Of a stretch of 64,000 bases of DNA, positions 16,602-25,212 are shown piece by piece. The stretch spans positions 33,983 to 97,982 of the forward strand of contig CAYTPW010000013.1 in NCBI GenBank assembly GCA_964439935.1. The letters run 5' to 3'. Position numbers and translations under genes: made by a program. Source of the stretch: JABMQW01 sp964439935 (GTDB taxonomy: Bacteria; Fidelibacterota; Marinisomatia; Marinisomatales; TCS56). The notes below the pieces were generated by a model, which saw nothing but the letters and a program-made list of their open reading frames with translations, had not been told where the DNA came from and did no database searches. The first letter of the stretch is position 1. Every line of letters starts with the position of its first letter.

Positions 16602-17522
16602 ATGAATCGGAAAGTTATCATCATAGGATCAGGACCGGCTGGATTGACAGCAGCGATTTATGCTGCACGGGCCAATTTAGAACCGCTGGTTTTTGAAGGG
16701 CTGCAGCCTGGTGGTCAGCTAACGATCACTTCGGAAGTAGAGAATTTTCCTGGTTTCCCGGAAGGGATAACCGGGCCGGAGTTGATGGATTTACTGCGTA
16801 ACCAAGCTAAACGATTTGGAGCCGAGACGGTTTTTAAACAGATAACGAAAGTTGATTTTTCTCAGCGCCCTTTCAAAGTTTGGGCCGGGAATGAAATGCA
16901 TACAGGTGATTCGGTTATTATTTCAACCGGAGCCTCTGCCCGCTGGTTAGGAATTGAATCCGAACAGCGGTTGATGGGTTACGGTGTTTCAGCCTGTGCG
17001 ACCTGTGATGGCTTTTTCTACCGAGATAAAAAAGTGTTGGTTGTTGGTGGTGGCGATTCTGCTGCTGAGGAAGCCACTTTTCTTACCAAATTCGCTTCGG
17101 AAGTGTGGCTGGTTCACCGCCGGGATGAATTAAGAGCTTCCAAGATCATGCAGAACCGTGTTCTGGAACATCCCAAAATAAACGTCCACTGGAATTCAGT
17201 GATTACTGAAGTATTAGGTGATACGGAAAATGGTGTCAAGGGTGTTATTTTGAAGGATACGGTGACCGGGGAGACACGCAAGGATTCTTGTGATGGTGTC
17301 TTTTTGGCAATTGGTCACACACCCAATACACAAGTATTCAAGGATCAGATTGAAATGGATGAAAAAGGTTATATAATTACTAAAGAAGGCCGTTCATTGA
17401 CTTCAATCGAAGGTGTTTTTGCCTGTGGTGATGTCCAGGATCATATTTACCGACAAGCAGTCACTGCTGCAGGATATGGTTGTATGGCAGCGATTGATGC
17501 GGAGCGTTATTTAGAACCCTGA
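16602..17522 (+). CDS. trxB: Thioredoxin-disulfide reductase
   Basis: 306 residues of low-molecular-weight NADPH-dependent flavoprotein. The FAD motif GSGPAGLTAAIYAARA starts at residue 7 and the redox-active pair is Cys132-Ala-Thr-Cys135. The NADPH-binding GGGDSAAEEA follows, then HRRDELRA, and the second FAD motif is GVFACGDVQD. It regenerates reduced thioredoxin from the upstream trxA product. Length and motifs are fully standard. Confidence 0.97.
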   Translation: MNRKVIIIGSGPAGLTAAIYAARANLEPLVFEGLQPGGQLTITSEVENFPGFPEGITGPELMDLLRNQAKRFGAETVFKQITKVDFSQRPFKVWAGNEMHTGDSVIISTGASARWLGIESEQRLMGYGVSACATCDGFFYRDKKVLVVGGGDSAAEEATFLTKFASEVWLVHRRDELRASKIMQNRVLEHPKINVHWNSVITEVLGDTENGVKGVILKDTVTGETRKDSCDGVFLAIGHTPNTQVFKDQIEMDEKGYIITKEGRSLTSIEGVFACGDVQDHIYRQAVTAAGYGCMAAIDAERYLEP

Positions 17523-17590
17523 TCAGACTCGGTTTTTAAATTCCGATTCATCGTTTTAACGGTTATCTTCGTTAACGAAAGGATTGTACG

Positions 17591-18295
17591 ATGAATCATA
17601 AGTCTACATTAATATACGATTTAGAAAATGTAAAACTGAATTATAACCGTCGAACTGTATTACAGATTGGCAGTTTGCAAATTCACCGCGGTACCATTTA
17701 TGGGATTATCGGACCGATTGGATCAGGAAAATCTTCATTGCTGAAAGCTTTGGCGGGGCAGGTAAAACCAACCTCCGGTACGTTAAAATACGACAATAAT
17801 GAATTTCAGACTAACTGGTTAGGTAAAATAAAACAAAATCCGTCGATAAAATTTATCAACGGTGAATTACCAATGGGGTTTACCGTAAAGCAAGTACTGA
17901 CAAACCTTTTTCCGAAACAGAGTGATAAATTGTTCAAAAAATATTTTAACAGCGGTGCGCAGAAACAATTATTCACTCAAAAGATCGACGATATATCACC
18001 TGGTGAATACACCTGGATAAACACAATCATTGCTGTGGAAAGTGATCCACGGGTGCTACTAATAGATGACTACGGTGTCCGGCTTGATTCCATAATAATG
18101 CAGGAATTCAATCGCAAAATTTTGAAAATGACGCGCGAGTTAGGTACTACGATTATCTTATCTTCCGTCTCTGACGACAATATTCAGAATATTGCTTCGG
18201 TGTTGATCTATCTGGACAATGGACATATCTGTAAAATAAGACCGGGTAAGGGACGAACCAGTCGCGGGCAGGGACAACGTCGCAGGCACTATTAA
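17591..18295 (+). CDS. Divergent ABC-type ATPase with degenerate catalytic motifs and a basic tail
   Basis: 234 residues with an ABC ATP-binding fold. Walker A is intact (GPIGSGKSS, 41-49) and GLN-loop-like sequence follows. The signature LSGGQ is replaced by ISPGE. Walker B reads VLLIDD, with Asp160 where the catalytic Glu is expected, and the H-loop is serine (ILSSVSDD). The last 20 residues are strongly basic (Arg, Lys, Gly, Gln-rich, ending RRRHY). It could bind ATP but hydrolyse slowly, or act as a scaffold. No membrane partner is adjacent. It follows trxB and precedes the deacetylase gene by 10 bases. The tail hints at nucleic acid or membrane contact. Function unknown. Confidence 0.75.
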   Translation: MNHKSTLIYDLENVKLNYNRRTVLQIGSLQIHRGTIYGIIGPIGSGKSSLLKALAGQVKPTSGTLKYDNNEFQTNWLGKIKQNPSIKFINGELPMGFTVKQVLTNLFPKQSDKLFKKYFNSGAQKQLFTQKIDDISPGEYTWINTIIAVESDPRVLLIDDYGVRLDSIIMQEFNRKILKMTRELGTTIILSSVSDDNIQNIASVLIYLDNGHICKIRPGKGRTSRGQGQRRRHY

Positions 18296-18305
18296 ATAAA
18301 ATTCA

Positions 18306-19247
18306 ATGGGTACAAGTTTAGTCTATTCTCCACGCTTTCTGGAACATGATACCGGTTGGGGACATCCTGAACGACCGGAACGCTTGGAAGCTATTATAGA
18401 TTCACTTCAGAAAACTGATTTATGGAAACAATTGGTACTAATAACACCTGATATCAAAGATCCTCAAATACCGGAACTGGTGCACGATCCGGACTATGTT
18501 AAACGAGTAGCACACTCTTGTGACCGAGCCGATCAATATATCGACACGTACGACAATCCCATTTGTAGCGTATCATATTCGATTGCAGTTCTGGCCGCTA
18601 ATGGTGTCGCCACAGGATTGGATTATGTCATGAAAGATCAGGGAAATTGCTCAATGGTCATACCTCGTCCGCCGGGACACCATGCTGAATATGATCATGC
18701 AATGGGGTTTTGCCTTTTTAATAATGTTGCAATCGCAGCTCGCTATGCCCAGCAGAAATATTCGGTGACACGGGTCGCAATCATAGATTTTGATGTACAC
18801 CATGGAAATGGGACCCAACACCTATTTGAAAATGATCCCAATATCATATATATCAGTACGCATCGCTATCCATTCTATCCCGGTAGCGGTGCCAAGAATG
18901 AGACTGGCATGGGTGACGGTCTGGGAACAACCCTTAATTATCCACTGGATCAAGGGACCGGCGATGAAGTATATTGTGATATCATCGACAATTCGGTTGC
19001 TGATGTTGTGCTAAAGTTTAATCCGGAATTAATGATTTTATCTTCCGGATTTGATGCGCACGAACTGGATCCACTGGGGGGCATGGCCCTGACAACCGCT
19101 GGTTATAAGATGTTATCCCATAGTTTGATATCAATAGCAAAAGAATGCTGCGATGGACGGGTTCTATCGGTTCTTGAAGGTGGATACAGTCTGCAGGGAC
19201 TAAAGGAAAGCATGGAAGTGCATCTCAGAGAGATAATGAATGAATAA
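18306..19247 (+). CDS. Histone deacetylase-like amidohydrolase (class II HDAC/AcuC family)
   Basis: 313 residues of the arginase/deacetylase fold. The active site is complete: charge-relay His125-His126 in RPPGHHAEYDHAMGF, zinc ligands Asp163 and His165 in DFDVHHGNGTQ, and Asp250 in SSGFDAHELDPLGG. The N-terminal YSPRFLEHDTGWGHPERPERL is typical of the bacterial class. Likely substrates are acetyl-lysine proteins or acetylpolyamines. The enzyme is cytoplasmic. It begins 10 bases after the divergent ABC ATPase gene and overlaps the pspC gene, suggesting one transcript. Confidence 0.94.
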   Translation: MGTSLVYSPRFLEHDTGWGHPERPERLEAIIDSLQKTDLWKQLVLITPDIKDPQIPELVHDPDYVKRVAHSCDRADQYIDTYDNPICSVSYSIAVLAANGVATGLDYVMKDQGNCSMVIPRPPGHHAEYDHAMGFCLFNNVAIAARYAQQKYSVTRVAIIDFDVHHGNGTQHLFENDPNIIYISTHRYPFYPGSGAKNETGMGDGLGTTLNYPLDQGTGDEVYCDIIDNSVADVVLKFNPELMILSSGFDAHELDPLGGMALTTAGYKMLSHSLISIAKECCDGRVLSVLEGGYSLQGLKESMEVHLREIMNE

Positions 19248-19497
19248 TCGGATGAAAAGAATTTACCATTCCCAATCTGATAGGGTAGTGGCCGGAGTAT
19301 GCGGTGGATTTGCTGAATATATTAATGTCAATCAGGTTCCTGAACTGCTCGTTTGGATATTCTTGATCTTGGTTGGTGTATGCGCAGGTACAGTTGAAAG
19401 TATAGCTGTAAATTCAACAATCATGGGTCTGTTCTTTGCTTCAGGAATGGCGATTACTATGACAGCCATAATTTTACCAAGGATCGATGCTAGATAA
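19240..19497 (+). CDS. PspC-domain small membrane protein
   Basis: 85 residues. The N-terminal half carries the PspC signature (RIYHSQSDRVVAGVCGGFAEY, here broken across residues 7-27). Two hydrophobic segments follow at about 34-50 and 60-78. PspC proteins act in envelope stress sensing or cell-membrane anchoring. No PspA, PspB or PspF is visible here, so a full Psp response cannot be claimed. The start overlaps the end of the deacetylase gene by eight bases. The inner ATG at 19252 is an alternative start. Confidence 0.8.
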   Translation: MNNRMKRIYHSQSDRVVAGVCGGFAEYINVNQVPELLVWIFLILVGVCAGTVESIAVNSTIMGLFFASGMAITMTAIILPRIDAR

Positions 19498-19531
19498 TCA
19501 TTTGCATTAATAATCAAGAAAGTCGGATGGA

Positions 19532-20512
19532 ATGGATCAAACAAGATTTGCAGAAATAACCGAAAAATTCAAAGATAAGTCTATCCTGGTCATCGGTGAT
19601 TTGATGCTCGATCAGTATCTTTGGGGTACAGCGGAACGTATTTCACCGGAGGCTCCGGTGCCGATTGTGAGAATTGAAGAGATCAATAATTTACCAGGCG
19701 GTGCTGGAAATGTTGCATTAAATCTGGCAAAATTAAATTGTCGAGTACATTTAGCTGGTTTAATAGGTGATGACGAACAGGGTGTAAAACTGTCTGAGAA
19801 GCTCGCTGAATCAGGAATAATGATGGAGGGCATAACTGTCTGCCAAAATCGTACAACCACTCTTAAAACGCGTGTTATTGCCCAGAATCAACAGATATTG
19901 CGAACTGACCGGGAAGAAATAGTGCCTGCTGACAGTCATTCGTTTGGAATTTTGGTCGAGCAGATTAATTCAGTTCTACCCGATTGCGATGGAATTATAA
20001 TCGCCGATTATAATAAAGGAGTTTTGTCAGCTGACCTGATTACGACTGTACAGTCAGCAGCGGCAAAATATGCAGTACCGGTTTATGTTGATCCTAAAGC
20101 GGATAATTTTTTCGCATATCAGAACAACCGTTTATTCAAACCGAATAGATCTGAATTCTTGAATGCTTTGGGAGCTACGGATACTGCTGAAGTTGATATC
20201 AAGCAGTTAGGCAGCGATCTGGTTAACAGGCTAAATGCAGAAATTGTTATGATTACACTGGGTGAAAAAGGAGTTGCGCTATTTGATAATAATGATTTTC
20301 TTACTATTCCTACCAAAGCAAGGAAAGTACATGATGTATCTGGCGCCGGAGATACGATGATTGCTGTATTCACCGTGGCAGATTTATCAGGTGCATCGCC
20401 TATCGAATCTGCCCAGATCGCTAATTTGGCCGCTGGCAGAGTAATTGCCGAGGTTGGTGCTGTTCCAATCGATCATCTGATGCTGCAGGAGATATTTGCC
20501 TATCATAAGTAG
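19532..20512 (+). CDS. rfaE1: D-glycero-beta-D-manno-heptose-7-phosphate kinase
   Basis: 326 residues of a PfkB-family kinase matching the RfaE1/HldE kinase domain. The opening is VIGDLMLDQYLWGTAERISPEAPVPIV (broken here at residues 20-46), then LPGGAGNVALNLA. The catalytic base lies in VSGAGDTMIAVFT and the family motif KPNRSEF is present. It phosphorylates heptose-7-phosphate at O1 for ADP-heptose, the precursor of LPS inner core. The C-terminal nucleotidyltransferase domain of HldE is absent, so a separate RfaE2 is expected elsewhere. It supports a Gram-negative cell with LPS. Confidence 0.92.
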   Translation: MDQTRFAEITEKFKDKSILVIGDLMLDQYLWGTAERISPEAPVPIVRIEEINNLPGGAGNVALNLAKLNCRVHLAGLIGDDEQGVKLSEKLAESGIMMEGITVCQNRTTTLKTRVIAQNQQILRTDREEIVPADSHSFGILVEQINSVLPDCDGIIIADYNKGVLSADLITTVQSAAAKYAVPVYVDPKADNFFAYQNNRLFKPNRSEFLNALGATDTAEVDIKQLGSDLVNRLNAEIVMITLGEKGVALFDNNDFLTIPTKARKVHDVSGAGDTMIAVFTVADLSGASPIESAQIANLAAGRVIAEVGAVPIDHLMLQEIFAYHK

Positions 20513-20597
20513 TTACAAAATGCATTAATATTTGATGGCTTTTGTAGTTACTGATTGTTAATTGGCTCATATTTTAATGATGAAGATTCAAAGCTCG

Positions 20598-22226
20598 ATG
20601 AAGCTAAAATTAATTGTCACACTGATTGGATTAAATGGCCTGAACGCTCAACCTGAAGCACGTTTTGATCCCTTCGATTGGGTACTCCTGCGCGACGCAA
20701 CCTCGATCAATTCGATCAGCGAAGGTTTGAATTACACCTATTTCGGTTCGGTCACCGGCGGAGTTTTGCGTTTTAACAATTTTGGACGGGAATTCGAGGA
20801 GCCAATTACGACGGCCCAGGGATTATCTTCCAATTCGGTGACTGCCGTACATTTCGATCGTCAAACGGGTATTCTGTGGGCTACGGATCGTTCCACGTTG
20901 AATTACAGCTATACTAATACCGGCGATTGGTTCATAGTCGAAACCATCGATTTGGGTTTGAATGCAGGTGATCAGATCATTCAAATCGGCAGCAGTCAGG
21001 ATTATATATGGTGTCGAACACAAACACTGTATCTGAAATGCGATCACGCTTCTGGTATTTTGGTGGCCAGTATGATCACACCTGATGAGACTAATATCGT
21101 TTGGAGCAGCACACAATTGACACCATTTGATGATATTACCACTCTACTGGCTGACTATAGCATCTTCGGTAACTGGGATTTTTTTGATACCGGTATTTCA
21201 GGACCGAATGGTGAATTTCTGGATATCACTACTTATTTAATTGGACAATCCGATGATTTTTGGATCGGAACCGACAATCGATTGATCCTGCACAGTAGTC
21301 AACTGGTGAATATCTTTTATCCAATGTACAACGGTTTAAATAATACCGATGTTCAGTTTATTTTATATGATGAAGGTTTCTGGGTAGGTGGTCGATCAAA
21401 GCAATCCAGTAATTCCGGTATAACCTATCTGGCACCGAACAGACAGGTATATGAGCATTTCAATTTCCAGGTAATTATTAATATGGCTCCCCAGTCATTG
21501 TACTCGGCGATTGATACTGGAGATGAAATCTGGTTTGGTGGTGAGGGACAAGTATTAATCTATAATAAACAGGAATATTTCTGGCGCACTTTATCGGAGA
21601 TGAATGGGGTGCCCCGCGGTAACGTTATATCATTAGCTCAAGATTCCAACTACGTCTGGCTGGGTGCGAGTAGGGGGATCGGGCGAATATCAAAAAAAAC
21701 CAAGAAACCGATAACAACCGGCCTGGAATCTTATTATGATGAACGATTTGTGAATGCATTAGCTAGATTTGGTGGTGAAATCTGGATCGGTTCAGATTAT
21801 CATTTACGGATTTACGATATTTCCAGCAACAAGTTTTCTCAATATAAACCGCAAGCCTCAAAATCGAAACAGGCCAGCCTTGGCCCCCTTCGTTATTATA
21901 CTGCTTTCACGCAGGATGGTGACAATATTTATATCGGAACAACCCAGGGCATTCTGGTCTATAATTCCAAAACTGGAGAAAGCACAGTTGCCATAAATCC
22001 GGATATCTATTCCGGGAAAATTATTAGAAAAATGTCCATTTATGATAAGTATATGATTATTCTTACCAATAATACAATCCTGGTATCAAATCTGGACGGC
22101 ACTGTAACCAGACTGTATAATTATGATTTTATGGGTACATTGAATGATTTGTATATTAGCAGCGATGAGTTATGGATCGCATCCAGTAAAGGACTGATAA
22201 AATTCTACTGGCAAGGAGATTTATGA
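20598..22226 (+). CDS. Secreted beta-propeller protein (two-component-regulator-propeller / PorZ-like)
   Basis: About 542 residues from the MKLKLIV start, which gives a clear signal peptide ending near LNA; ATGs at 20577 and 20580 are alternatives. Repeats with D-x-x-x-x-I-W-I/F-G-T/S-x-x-G are spread through the chain (for example DDFWIGTDN, DEIWFGGEG, NYVWLGASRGIG, GEIWIGSDYHL, DNIYIGTTQGI, DELWIASSKGL). This is the repeat type of the T9SS component PorZ and of hybrid sensor propellers. There is no kinase domain and no visible sorting domain, so it should be a free periplasmic or surface propeller. It overlaps the next gene by four bases (ATGA), so the two are coupled. Confidence 0.8.
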   Translation: MKLKLIVTLIGLNGLNAQPEARFDPFDWVLLRDATSINSISEGLNYTYFGSVTGGVLRFNNFGREFEEPITTAQGLSSNSVTAVHFDRQTGILWATDRSTLNYSYTNTGDWFIVETIDLGLNAGDQIIQIGSSQDYIWCRTQTLYLKCDHASGILVASMITPDETNIVWSSTQLTPFDDITTLLADYSIFGNWDFFDTGISGPNGEFLDITTYLIGQSDDFWIGTDNRLILHSSQLVNIFYPMYNGLNNTDVQFILYDEGFWVGGRSKQSSNSGITYLAPNRQVYEHFNFQVIINMAPQSLYSAIDTGDEIWFGGEGQVLIYNKQEYFWRTLSEMNGVPRGNVISLAQDSNYVWLGASRGIGRISKKTKKPITTGLESYYDERFVNALARFGGEIWIGSDYHLRIYDISSNKFSQYKPQASKSKQASLGPLRYYTAFTQDGDNIYIGTTQGILVYNSKTGESTVAINPDIYSGKIIRKMSIYDKYMIILTNNTILVSNLDGTVTRLYNYDFMGTLNDLYISSDELWIASSKGLIKFYWQGDL

Positions 22227-23476
22227 GACAGTTTCGACTAATCACAACCTTATTTTTACTCATTAGCATTTCCGCTGCCAAAGATGTACGCGATCCCCAA
22301 AAACGGAAAAACATTGAGCAATTTCGCATTACAGCTATTCCTATTGAGATTATTTCCAATGATTCAATCCATCTAATCATCTATTTCGATATACCAAATT
22401 CAGCCCTTCAGTTTGTGAAACACGATTCCGGATTTTCTGCTGGGTATGAAGCGACTGTTTCAATCCGCGATGAATCAAAAATCCAAGTGGCACGTCAAAT
22501 ATGGACTGGATCAGTTGATGTTGTTAATTATCGGGAAACAGTATCCGATAATTTATATACAACATTGTTTACTAATATCAGCGTTCCCGCATTGGACCTG
22601 CTTTTGGTCGGTGAACTCTTTGATAAAGATACTCGTGAAACAGCAAATAAGGAGATTTCAATCACCTTAGATAAATATCGAGGGGAAACTTTCCTCTTTC
22701 CGCTGGTTTTATTGAAGAATCAACCTGGGAACTGGGGATTAGGGGAAGATCTAAAACCTGTATTTGGAAATAAGGTGCTTACTGATGATGATAGCTATCG
22801 TTTGCTTATCAGCGGGCGTATTCACCCGGGACCATTTATTATCACGGCTTACAGCGTGGTTGATGATGATAGTACACAATGGAAAGAAACGTATGAGCAA
22901 ATTACCGAATCCGACTATTTCAAATTAGTCCTCGACATACCCAAGGAATTGTTAACTGGCTTCAGCACTGAAATACAAATTGAATTAGAACAGGGAGAGA
23001 TTACGCTAAACAAAACCAGACGCATATCGATTAATAATCCGGGAATGCCCGCTTCTATCGATGATATCGACGAAGCCATCGATCAGATTCGGTATATTGC
23101 TTCTGACGAGGAACAAAAGATTTTCAATAAAGCGAAAAAGAAAGAGCGGGAGGCTCTATTCCGTGATTTCTGGAGTAAGCGTGATCCCACTCCCAATACA
23201 GAAAAAAATGAACTAATGGCAGAATATTTCTCCCGCGTGCGTTACGCCAACAAGAATTTTTCATCTTTCCTCCCTGGCTGGCGGTCAGATATGGGAATGA
23301 TCTATATAATCTTTGGTCGACCTGATGATGTGGAACGGCTCTATGCTTCTGCTTCGAACTATTCAGGGCAGAAATGGTATTACTACAGTATTAACCGAAC
23401 ATTTGTTTTCGTAGACGAATCCGGTTTTGGCGATTTTCGATTGCTGACACCATACTATGGTCGGAGCGGCTGGTGA
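22223..23476 (+). CDS. GWxTD domain-containing protein
   Basis: 417 residues with a signal peptide (MRQFRLITTLFLLISISAA). The C-terminal domain at about 320-417 shows the GWxTD core as GWRSDMGMIYIIFGRPDDVE. It is preceded by a helical FRDFWSKRDPTPNTEKNELMAEYFSRV segment (broken across residues 313-340). The GWxTD family is widespread in FCB, Acidobacteria and related phyla, with no agreed function. The N-terminal part looks like a beta-rich periplasmic domain. It is translationally coupled on both sides: four bases overlap with the propeller gene, and its stop overlaps the GTG start of the dehydrogenase-like gene. Confidence 0.85.
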   Translation: MRQFRLITTLFLLISISAAKDVRDPQKRKNIEQFRITAIPIEIISNDSIHLIIYFDIPNSALQFVKHDSGFSAGYEATVSIRDESKIQVARQIWTGSVDVVNYRETVSDNLYTTLFTNISVPALDLLLVGELFDKDTRETANKEISITLDKYRGETFLFPLVLLKNQPGNWGLGEDLKPVFGNKVLTDDDSYRLLISGRIHPGPFIITAYSVVDDDSTQWKETYEQITESDYFKLVLDIPKELLTGFSTEIQIELEQGEITLNKTRRISINNPGMPASIDDIDEAIDQIRYIASDEEQKIFNKAKKKEREALFRDFWSKRDPTPNTEKNELMAEYFSRVRYANKNFSSFLPGWRSDMGMIYIIFGRPDDVERLYASASNYSGQKWYYYSINRTFVFVDESGFGDFRLLTPYYGRSGW

Positions 23477-24513
23477 AATTAGTATTTATACCCGGTGATG
23501 GAGTCGGGAATGAAATTTCGAGCGAATTGATTAAAATCTGCCAGGCACTGGAAGACTATACCAATCTGAAATTTAATATTCAAACTTTTGATCTGGGCTT
23601 AAATCACTATTTAGAGACAGGGATATTTGTACCGGATGGTGTTATCAAGGAATGTGAGCATGCAAAGGCTATTTGGATTGGGCCGTTAACAGACAAGTCG
23701 GCGGATGGTACACCGGTAAAAGGAGCAATCATGCAGCGCCTTATCTCTGGATTGGATACATCTATATATTGCCGGCGAATCAGGCCATTCAATCCCAATA
23801 TAAATCTAATGACAACCGCACCATTTGATGTTTTCATAATCCAGGATTGCATTAATCATGAAACCGGTACAAAAAGTTTTACGACGGCAATTCGTAAAGG
23901 TGATGGATTGACAGTTGATTTATCGTTTACTGCCCATAATCGTGTGCACAGATTAATGGAATTTGCGATGAACCTGATTGAGAATGGTATCCGACACTCG
24001 TTGACAATTGCCCTGCCGGAAGAACAAATTACCAGTGATAATCCCTGGATTAAGGAGTATCAAAATATTTCCAGTGAGCGGGATCTGCCGATATCGATAA
24101 TAGCTATTGATCGAGTATTTTTCCGTTTACTTCACAAACCAGGCGACCTAGATCTGGTCCTGACAATTGCGCCCTATGGTAAATTGCTGTCAAAATTGGG
24201 TGCGGCAATTGAAGGAGGACTGGGTTTGGCCTATGAGTCATATATGAATGAATCTGGCCAACAATTATTTCATGGTTTACATCCAACATCCGATAATTAT
24301 ATTGGCAAAGATGCCGCAAATCCGATCGGGGCGATCAGAGCATTGGCTAATATCCTAAATCATATCAACCGTCCCGGGCTCGGGAGTGCAATTGACCAGG
24401 CGGTGGCTTCCTCGCTGGAAGCAGGGTGGTCTACAAGGGATATGGGTGGTAGTATGGGCACATCGGAAATCGGCGATTTTATTTGTAACAAATTATCTGA
24501 ATTAATCACTTGA
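23473..24513 (+). CDS. Isocitrate/isopropylmalate dehydrogenase-like protein, catalytic residues lost
   Basis: 346 residues with the fold signature of the family: FIPGDGVGNEIS at the N-terminus, a CRRIRPF loop near 100, and EGGLGLAYESYMNESG near 256 followed by IGKDAANPIGAI. The two metal-binding aspartates, expected as Y/N-G-D-x-x-S-D, are both lysines here (YGKLLSK). The NAD-binding H-G-S-A-P loop reads HPTSD. The catalytic lysine region is also not recognisable. It therefore cannot work as a normal decarboxylating dehydrogenase. The start is GTG, overlapping the GWxTD stop. It may be a structural or regulatory pseudoenzyme. Confidence 0.8.
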   Translation: MKLVFIPGDGVGNEISSELIKICQALEDYTNLKFNIQTFDLGLNHYLETGIFVPDGVIKECEHAKAIWIGPLTDKSADGTPVKGAIMQRLISGLDTSIYCRRIRPFNPNINLMTTAPFDVFIIQDCINHETGTKSFTTAIRKGDGLTVDLSFTAHNRVHRLMEFAMNLIENGIRHSLTIALPEEQITSDNPWIKEYQNISSERDLPISIIAIDRVFFRLLHKPGDLDLVLTIAPYGKLLSKLGAAIEGGLGLAYESYMNESGQQLFHGLHPTSDNYIGKDAANPIGAIRALANILNHINRPGLGSAIDQAVASSLEAGWSTRDMGGSMGTSEIGDFICNKLSELIT

Positions 24514-24550
24514 TACTACTGAAAATAACCGTTACTGAGAGCTCAGCGCC

Positions 24551-25081
24551 ATGAAATTAGATCATTCTGAAACCAAATTGATAAAAGGTTTATTATTTAC
24601 CGATCCTGTTCCTGATATTATTGCGGGACTCAGTGACGATGACCGGGTCGTGTTGGATAAGCTGGGTGCAAAATTGTCCGGTTCAATCAAAACGGAACTA
24701 TTTGTTGATGGTGCCGCAAATCTAGCGGATAAAATAGCTGGCATTGGAGGAATGGCTTTGCAAGAAGGTCAGGAAATATTCAGTTTTGCGGAGCAGATTG
24801 GAGAAGCGACCAATAATCAAGCCGAATATCGGGCACTTATCCGCGGTATCGAGCTTTTGTTGGATCATCAGTGCAAAGATATAAAAATATATATGGACAG
24901 CGAGCTGGTGGTCAGGCAAATCAAAGGGGAATATCGCGTAAAAAATGAACGAATGAAACCGTTGTATGCTTCTGCAGTGAAATTATTATTAAAATTTGAT
25001 GACTGGAAAATAGAACACGTAATGCGTTCTAATAATCGTCGCGCTGATTTATTAAGCAAAGAAGGTTTAAAGAAAAAATAA
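24551..25081 (+). CDS. RNase HI-like protein
   Basis: 176 residues. An N-terminal extension of about 45 residues (unknown role) leads into an RNase H fold. Catalytic acids are placed as in RNase HI of the archaeal/YpdQ type: Asp in LFVDGAAN, Glu in NNQAEYRAL, Asp in IYMDSELVV, and Asp in NNRRADLLSKEG. It would cut the RNA strand of RNA-DNA hybrids. It follows the pseudo-dehydrogenase gene by 37 bases on the same strand. The extension is not a recognisable hybrid-binding domain. Confidence 0.87.
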   Translation: MKLDHSETKLIKGLLFTDPVPDIIAGLSDDDRVVLDKLGAKLSGSIKTELFVDGAANLADKIAGIGGMALQEGQEIFSFAEQIGEATNNQAEYRALIRGIELLLDHQCKDIKIYMDSELVVRQIKGEYRVKNERMKPLYASAVKLLLKFDDWKIEHVMRSNNRRADLLSKEGLKKK

Positions 25082-25212
25082 GTTTAACCGAATACTACCA
25101 TTTTTCTCTCGAATTACATACTGATTTAGCTGGTTTTGGTTAGGCTATTGATTGGATTACATATAAATTTCACGTTCATTATTCAGTTAGATTAGGGATA
25201 AATCAATCATAA

